Of a DNA stretch of 44,557 nucleotides, positions 41,427 through 44,557 are shown piece by piece. The translations under genes and the position numbers were made by a program. This DNA is from Actinomycetota bacterium. GTDB lineage: Bacteria > Actinomycetota > Thermoleophilia > BMS3ABIN01. The notes under the pieces were generated by a model that was not told the DNA's origin, did not search any database, and saw only the letters and a list, made by a program, of their open reading frames with translations. The stretch spans positions 1-44,557 of the forward strand of contig JAMDDD010000001.1 of NCBI GenBank assembly GCA_023489275.1, written 5' to 3'. Positions within the stretch are counted from its first letter, which is position 1. Each line of letters opens with the position of its first letter.

Positions 41427-41432
41427 TATAAT
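41427..41432 (+). promoter_or_regulatory. Consensus -10 box ahead of mreB
   Basis: A perfect TATAAT, with no good -35 at 16-18 bp. Transcription should begin near 41439 and give a leader of about 190 nt to mreB. The run around it is TTGTTATATAATATCC. Confidence 0.5.
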
Positions 41433-41627
41433 ATCCTGCTCCGTGAGTTAGAAATAGCTGCAAATGGGGTATCGGGGGTGCAATCGCAGGCGCCGGATAG
41501 GCAGGCGTCGGGTCGCTGCGCCCTCGCTTTGTTCCCAGGAAAAGCTGCCGTAATGGCGGGGGCGCGGTTTTTTATGTCATTTTGCGGGCGCGGGGCGTCT
41601 GCTGGAAAGGAGAATTAAATTAGTTTC
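41433..41627 (+). promoter_or_regulatory. mreB leader RNA with candidate attenuator
   Basis: This untranslated stretch has three visible elements in order. A near-duplicate pair CAGGCGCCGG (41487-41496) and CAGGCGTCGG (41502-41511). A hairpin of GCAGGCG (41501-41507) with CGCTGC (41514-41519), one base bulged. Then the terminator stem 41516-41567. The hairpin uses bases of the terminator's 5' arm, so the two are partly exclusive. After the terminator comes AAAGGAG (41606-41612) and the ATG at 41628. The leader does not fit any riboswitch class I know. The spacing of Shine-Dalgarno to ATG is long (15 nt). Confidence 0.5.
41516..41573 (+). terminator. Strong intrinsic terminator inside the mreB leader
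   Basis: CTGCGCCCTCGC (41516-41527) pairs with GCGGGGGCGCGG (41556-41567) over 12 bp, with two G-U pairs. TTTTTT follows at once (41568-41573). The 28-nt loop contains a smaller possible stem CTGCC/GGCGG. It lies downstream of the only good -10 box and 54 bp upstream of mreB, so it either attenuates mreB or ends a short RNA of about 135 nt. Confidence 0.7.
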
Positions 41628-42665
41628 ATGAATTACTTTGCCGGTTTTGGCGGCAGGGACATGGCGGTCGATCTGGGTACCGCCAACACCCTTGTTTACG
41701 TCCGCGGCCGGGGGATAGTTTTAAGCGAGCCTTCAGTGGTGGCTATCGACCAGCGGACGGGCGAAGTCCATGCCGTGGGCGCGGAAGCAAAGCGGATGCT
41801 GGGCCGCACTCCGGGGACCATCAGCGCCATCCGGCCCTTAAAGGATGGCGTCATCGCCGATTTTGACGTTACCGAGCAGATGCTGCGCCACTTTATCCAG
41901 AAGGTGCATCAGAACCGCTGGGCGCATCCCCGCGTCGTTGTCTGTATCCCATCCGGCGTTACCGGGGTCGAGAAGCGGGCGGTGGAGGAGGCTACCCTGT
42001 CAGCGGGCGCCCGGCTCTGTTATCTGATTGAAGAGCCGATGGCGGCCGCGATCGGCGCCGGACTGCCGGTGAGCGAGCCTACCGGCAACATGATTGTTGA
42101 CATCGGCGGCGGCACCAGCGAGGTCGCGGTGATCTCGCTGGGGGGGATTGTGACATCGCAGTCGATTCGTGTTGGTGGCGATGAGATGGATGAAGCGATC
42201 ATCGCGCATGTCAAAAAAGAATACAAACTTATGATAGGAAGCCAGACCGCGGAGGAGCTGAAGCTCGAGATTGGCTCCGCGTATCCTCTGGCGGAAGAAG
42301 AGCAGGCGGAAATACGGGGACGGGATCTGGTCACCGGCCTGCCCAAGACAATCGTTTTGACTTCAGAAGAGATACGGGATTCTTTGGCGGAACCGGTCGA
42401 GTCTATTATCGACGCCCTCAAGACTACGCTTGACAAGACACCCCCTGAACTCGCCAGTGACATCATGGACAGGGGCGTGATGCTTGCCGGCGGTGGCTCC
42501 CTGCTGCAGGGGCTGCCCGAGCGCTTGCGGGAAGAAACCGGCATGCCAATTCATATGGCGGAATCGCCGCTAACGTGCGTCGCAGTCGGCTCCGGCCGCT
42601 CGCTTGAGGAATTTGAAGCTCTGCACAAGACATCCCGCCACGCGAAGTCAAAACGCCGCTTTTAA
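41628..42665 (+). CDS. mreB: Rod-shape actin-like protein MreB
   Basis: 345 residues. Membrane-bound actin homologue that guides the elongation machinery. Actin-fold motifs: phosphate 1 [16 protein letters not shown], phosphate 2 [19 protein letters not shown], and adenosine motif [14 protein letters not shown]. The ATG at 41628 is the only usable start because an in-frame TAG lies six bases upstream. It is followed 21 bp later by mreC in the usual mreBCD-mrdA order, which marks a rod-shaped cell. Confidence 0.97.
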   Translation: MNYFAGFGGRDMAVDLGTANTLVYVRGRGIVLSEPSVVAIDQRTGEVHAVGAEAKRMLGRTPGTISAIRPLKDGVIADFDVTEQMLRHFIQKVHQNRWAHPRVVVCIPSGVTGVEKRAVEEATLSAGARLCYLIEEPMAAAIGAGLPVSEPTGNMIVDIGGGTSEVAVISLGGIVTSQSIRVGGDEMDEAIIAHVKKEYKLMIGSQTAEELKLEIGSAYPLAEEEQAEIRGRDLVTGLPKTIVLTSEEIRDSLAEPVESIIDALKTTLDKTPPELASDIMDRGVMLAGGGSLLQGLPERLREETGMPIHMAESPLTCVAVGSGRSLEEFEALHKTSRHAKSKRRF

Positions 42666-42686
42666 ACCTCAACCGTAAGGTCTATC

Positions 42687-43553
42687 GTGGCCCGCAAGAC
42701 AAGTGCCCAACGTCAAGCGGTGCTGGCAGTGTTGCTGCTGGTGTCGGTAGCCATGCTCACGTGGTATTTTCGCGAGCCCGTCGGGGGGGTGCTCCATTCC
42801 ACGCAGCGAGGCGGTCTGCGGGTGATATCACCCGTGGAATCGGCCACCTCTCGTATTCTTGATCCCTTCAAAGGCGCCTATACCTGGGTAACGGGGCTGA
42901 TCTCTGCCGAGAACGAAAACGGAAAGCTGCGCCAGGAGGTTGATGGTTTGCGGTCGCAGGTAATATCGCAAAAGAATCTTGAGGATGAAAACAACCAGCT
43001 CAAGGCCATGCTGGGATTTATTAACCAGCCCTCGTTTCCCCACGGTTACAAACAGGTGCCCGCCCGCATCGTCGGCCGTTCCGGATCCGCCTGGAACGCC
43101 ACCATTACGATTAATAGCGGTTCCGATGACGGGATCGCCATGGGCCAGACGGTAGTCAGCGCCGAGGGGCTCGTCGGGCAGATATCAGCGGTGGCTACCA
43201 ACTCCGCGCAAGTACTGCTTATTATTGACAACACTTCACACGTTGAGTCAAAGCTGCAAAATAGCGATGCCCAGGGCACCATTGTTGGCAGCATTGCCGG
43301 GCAACTGGAGATGGATTTCGTGGACAAGAATCAGAAAGTGTCCAAAAACGACGTCGTCGTCACCTCCGGCACCGGCAAGCTTTTCGTCGAAGGCGTGCCC
43401 ATTGGAGTCGTCAACCAGGTTTCTGACCAGGAGGTTAATTACTTCAAGAGCATCTCCGTGACGCCTTTTGTTGATTTTAGCCGCCTGGAAGACGTGATGG
43501 TCCTGATCCCGCCTCCGGGAGCGGACCAGGGACCAATGGTCAATGGAGGTTAA
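42687..43553 (+). CDS. mreC: Rod-shape protein MreC
   Basis: 288 residues from GTG 42687. One membrane helix (about 11-28, VLAVLLLVSVAMLTWYF), then a coiled coil (about 70-113, ENENGKLRQEVDGLRSQ, NLEDENNQLKAML) and two outer beta barrels (APARIVGRSGSAWN-like region and GTIVGSIAGQLEMDF). It bridges MreB/MreD to PBP2 outside the membrane. The short C-terminal tail is PPGADQGPMVNGG. Its stop lies one base before the preferred mreD ATG at 43555. Confidence 0.95.
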   Translation: MARKTSAQRQAVLAVLLLVSVAMLTWYFREPVGGVLHSTQRGGLRVISPVESATSRILDPFKGAYTWVTGLISAENENGKLRQEVDGLRSQVISQKNLEDENNQLKAMLGFINQPSFPHGYKQVPARIVGRSGSAWNATITINSGSDDGIAMGQTVVSAEGLVGQISAVATNSAQVLLIIDNTSHVESKLQNSDAQGTIVGSIAGQLEMDFVDKNQKVSKNDVVVTSGTGKLFVEGVPIGVVNQVSDQEVNYFKSISVTPFVDFSRLEDVMVLIPPPGADQGPMVNGG

Positions 43554-43554
43554 A

Positions 43555-44151
43555 ATGGCGGCGTCCGGAGGGCTGAAAAGCAGACAGAGGGTTCTGCAAC
43601 AGGGGCAGGAAGGCGCCGCGGCCGCGGCGGCGCCCGAGGGCCGCCTCTTCATGCTCAAGGTGATTGCTCTGGTCATCGCCGCCGTGATTTTGCAGACGAC
43701 CATGGCGCCCTACCTGATGGTGCTGGGAACAAAACCGGATGTGACGCTGGTGGTGGTTGTCTGCCTGGCTTTGATGCGCGGGCCCATCTGGGGCGCCGTC
43801 ACCGGGTTTGCCACCGGGATCCTGATCGATGTCGCCCTGGTGCAGATGATGGGCATCTCCTCGTTTTTGCTGACGCTGGGCGGTTATTTCAGCGGCAGCT
43901 TTTCGGAGCGGATCGACCCGGAGTCATGGATGCCGCCGGTGCTCGCGGTCTTCGCGGTAACGCTGGTGCTGCAGGCGCTGAACGCGGTCATCATGTTCCT
44001 GCTCGGCGTCGAGGCCTCGGTCTGGTTTATCATCCTGAGAATTATCTTGCCATCGGCCGTTTTAAACGCGCTCATCGCGGCGCCGGTTTTTGCGATTTGC
44101 CGTTGGTGGCTGGGAGCTGATCAAACAAATGTCTTTTCGATTAAAGAGTAG
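43555..44151 (+). CDS. mreD: Rod-shape protein MreD
   Basis: 198 residues from ATG 43555, with GGAGG eight bases upstream; the ATG at 43543 would overlap mreC and contains that Shine-Dalgarno. An N-terminal cytoplasmic extension of about 30 residues, rich in Ala and Gly (EGAAAAAAPEGR), precedes five or six membrane helices (LKVIALVIAAVILQTTMAPY, GTKPDVTLVVVVCLALMRGP). The family marks are the KPDxxL segment and GxxxGxxxD (GFATGILIDVAL). It is part of the elongasome and overlaps mrdA by 23 bp. Confidence 0.9.
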   Translation: MAASGGLKSRQRVLQQGQEGAAAAAAPEGRLFMLKVIALVIAAVILQTTMAPYLMVLGTKPDVTLVVVVCLALMRGPIWGAVTGFATGILIDVALVQMMGISSFLLTLGGYFSGSFSERIDPESWMPPVLAVFAVTLVLQALNAVIMFLLGVEASVWFIILRIILPSAVLNALIAAPVFAICRWWLGADQTNVFSIKE

Positions 44152-44557
44152 CCGCCGGAAAACACCATCATCCTCTCTGTTCAAGAGCAGCCGCCGCCGG
44201 AAACGGCGCGACTACGGCGACCGCCAGCCGCCTTCGATTGCCTTTCGCGCCGGGATGCTGGGAGCAATGGCGCTGCTGCTGTTCGGGGTGCTTATTTTCC
44301 GGATCTGGTTCCTGGAGGTTATTTCCGGCAATCAGTACGTGGCGATGGCCAAGGACAACTTTATCCGGTTTGTGCCGGATGAAGCACCCCGCGGCATTAT
44401 CTACGACCGCAACGGCAAGCCTCTGGTGGAGAACCGTGCCGGCCTGGCCGTCACTGTCCTGCCGGCGGCGCTGAAGGAACCGCAGCGCGAGCTGGCTGAA
44501 CTGAGCAAGATAATCAAGGTGCCGGAAGCGGATATCCAGTTGCCCGGCAATGCTGCC
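44129..44557 (+). CDS. mrdA: Penicillin-binding protein 2, partial
   Basis: 143 residues are in the window; the frame runs open off the right edge. Start ATG 44129 overlaps the end of mreD. The N-terminus is very basic with two near copies of the motif KSSRRK (MSFRLKSSRRKTP, then LFKSSRRRKRRDYGD). One membrane helix follows (MLGAMALLLFGVLIFRIWFL). The next segment, VPDEAPRGIIYDRNGKPLVE, is the hallmark start of the PBP dimerisation (pedestal) domain. The transpeptidase domain with SxxK lies beyond the window. It would be the class B transpeptidase of cell elongation, working with MreBCD. Confidence 0.9.
   Translation, partial: MSFRLKSSRRKTPSSSLFKSSRRRKRRDYGDRQPPSIAFRAGMLGAMALLLFGVLIFRIWFLEVISGNQYVAMAKDNFIRFVPDEAPRGIIYDRNGKPLVENRAGLAVTVLPAALKEPQRELAELSKIIKVPEADIQLPGNAA

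Noticed and set aside
41355-41618. Open frame of 87 codons between maf and mreB
   Set aside because: It has no Shine-Dalgarno, no family features and would run through the terminator hairpin; the region behaves as leader RNA.

Overview
The window looks like a chromosomal segment of a mid-to-high G+C bacterium with Gram-positive (monoderm) traits, most plausibly a deep-branching actinobacterium. This rests on a secreted protein with a C-terminal LPVTG sorting signal, lipoproteins with clear lipoboxes, Shine-Dalgarno sites with frequent GTG/TTG starts, and the gene order tig-clpP-clpX-lon ... valS-folC ... ndk-maf-mreBCD-mrdA. The taxonomic placement is inference; the gene identities are mostly secure.

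Region 1 (about 1-17.5 kb) is a cell-surface polysaccharide locus. It holds a GT2-GT4 fusion glycosyltransferase, two paralogous secreted clan-A (GH39-like) glycosidases, a Wzx-type flippase, and a reverse-strand operon of five genes (NodB deacetylase-GT4 fusion, GT2, a small DUF1616-like anchored protein, a very large polytopic membrane protein, GT4). A forward-strand O-antigen ligase/polymerase-like protein and a DUF2079-type membrane protein follow. The arrangement fits Wzx/Wzy-style export of an exopolysaccharide with dedicated extracellular hydrolases. No chain-length regulator or initiating phosphoglycosyltransferase is in view. Decayed pieces (a possible IS end at 1-123, a macro-domain remnant, an IS3 orfA remnant) mark it as an accessory region.

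Region 2 (about 17.5-24.3 kb) is miscellaneous: an LPXTG surface protein, a tiny stand-alone J-domain protein, a MarR regulator with a DHA2-type efflux pump behind a near-ideal promoter and a 28-bp perfect palindrome, a YbjQ-family protein, a two-domain rhodanese lipoprotein whose second domain lacks its catalytic Cys, and a membrane-anchored GH114-like protein.

Region 3 (about 24.4-33.7 kb) has tRNA-Gly(TCC), tRNA-His(GTG), tRNA-Arg(TCT), an MMPL transporter, a GlsB/YeaQ-type membrane protein, tRNA-Leu(TAG), and the protein quality-control run tig, clpP, clpX, lon.

Region 4 (about 33.7-44.6 kb) has a secreted beta-helix protein that shares a C-terminal module with one of the glycosidases 30 kb away, then valS-folC, a membrane zinc-ribbon protein, ndk, maf, and the rod-shape genes mreB, mreC, mreD and the start of mrdA (PBP2). 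The mreB leader holds a consensus -10 box, a 12-bp GC-rich hairpin followed by six T's, and a possible competing hairpin: a candidate transcription attenuator, and in my view the best lead for an undescribed regulatory element.

Several intergenic spacers share degenerate 'words' (GATGGTGGATGGT, ATCCAGNATCCAGAATCC, TTTCGAGTTT, GATCCGRTATCTGYTTTTGATT), suggesting a dispersed non-coding repeat family.
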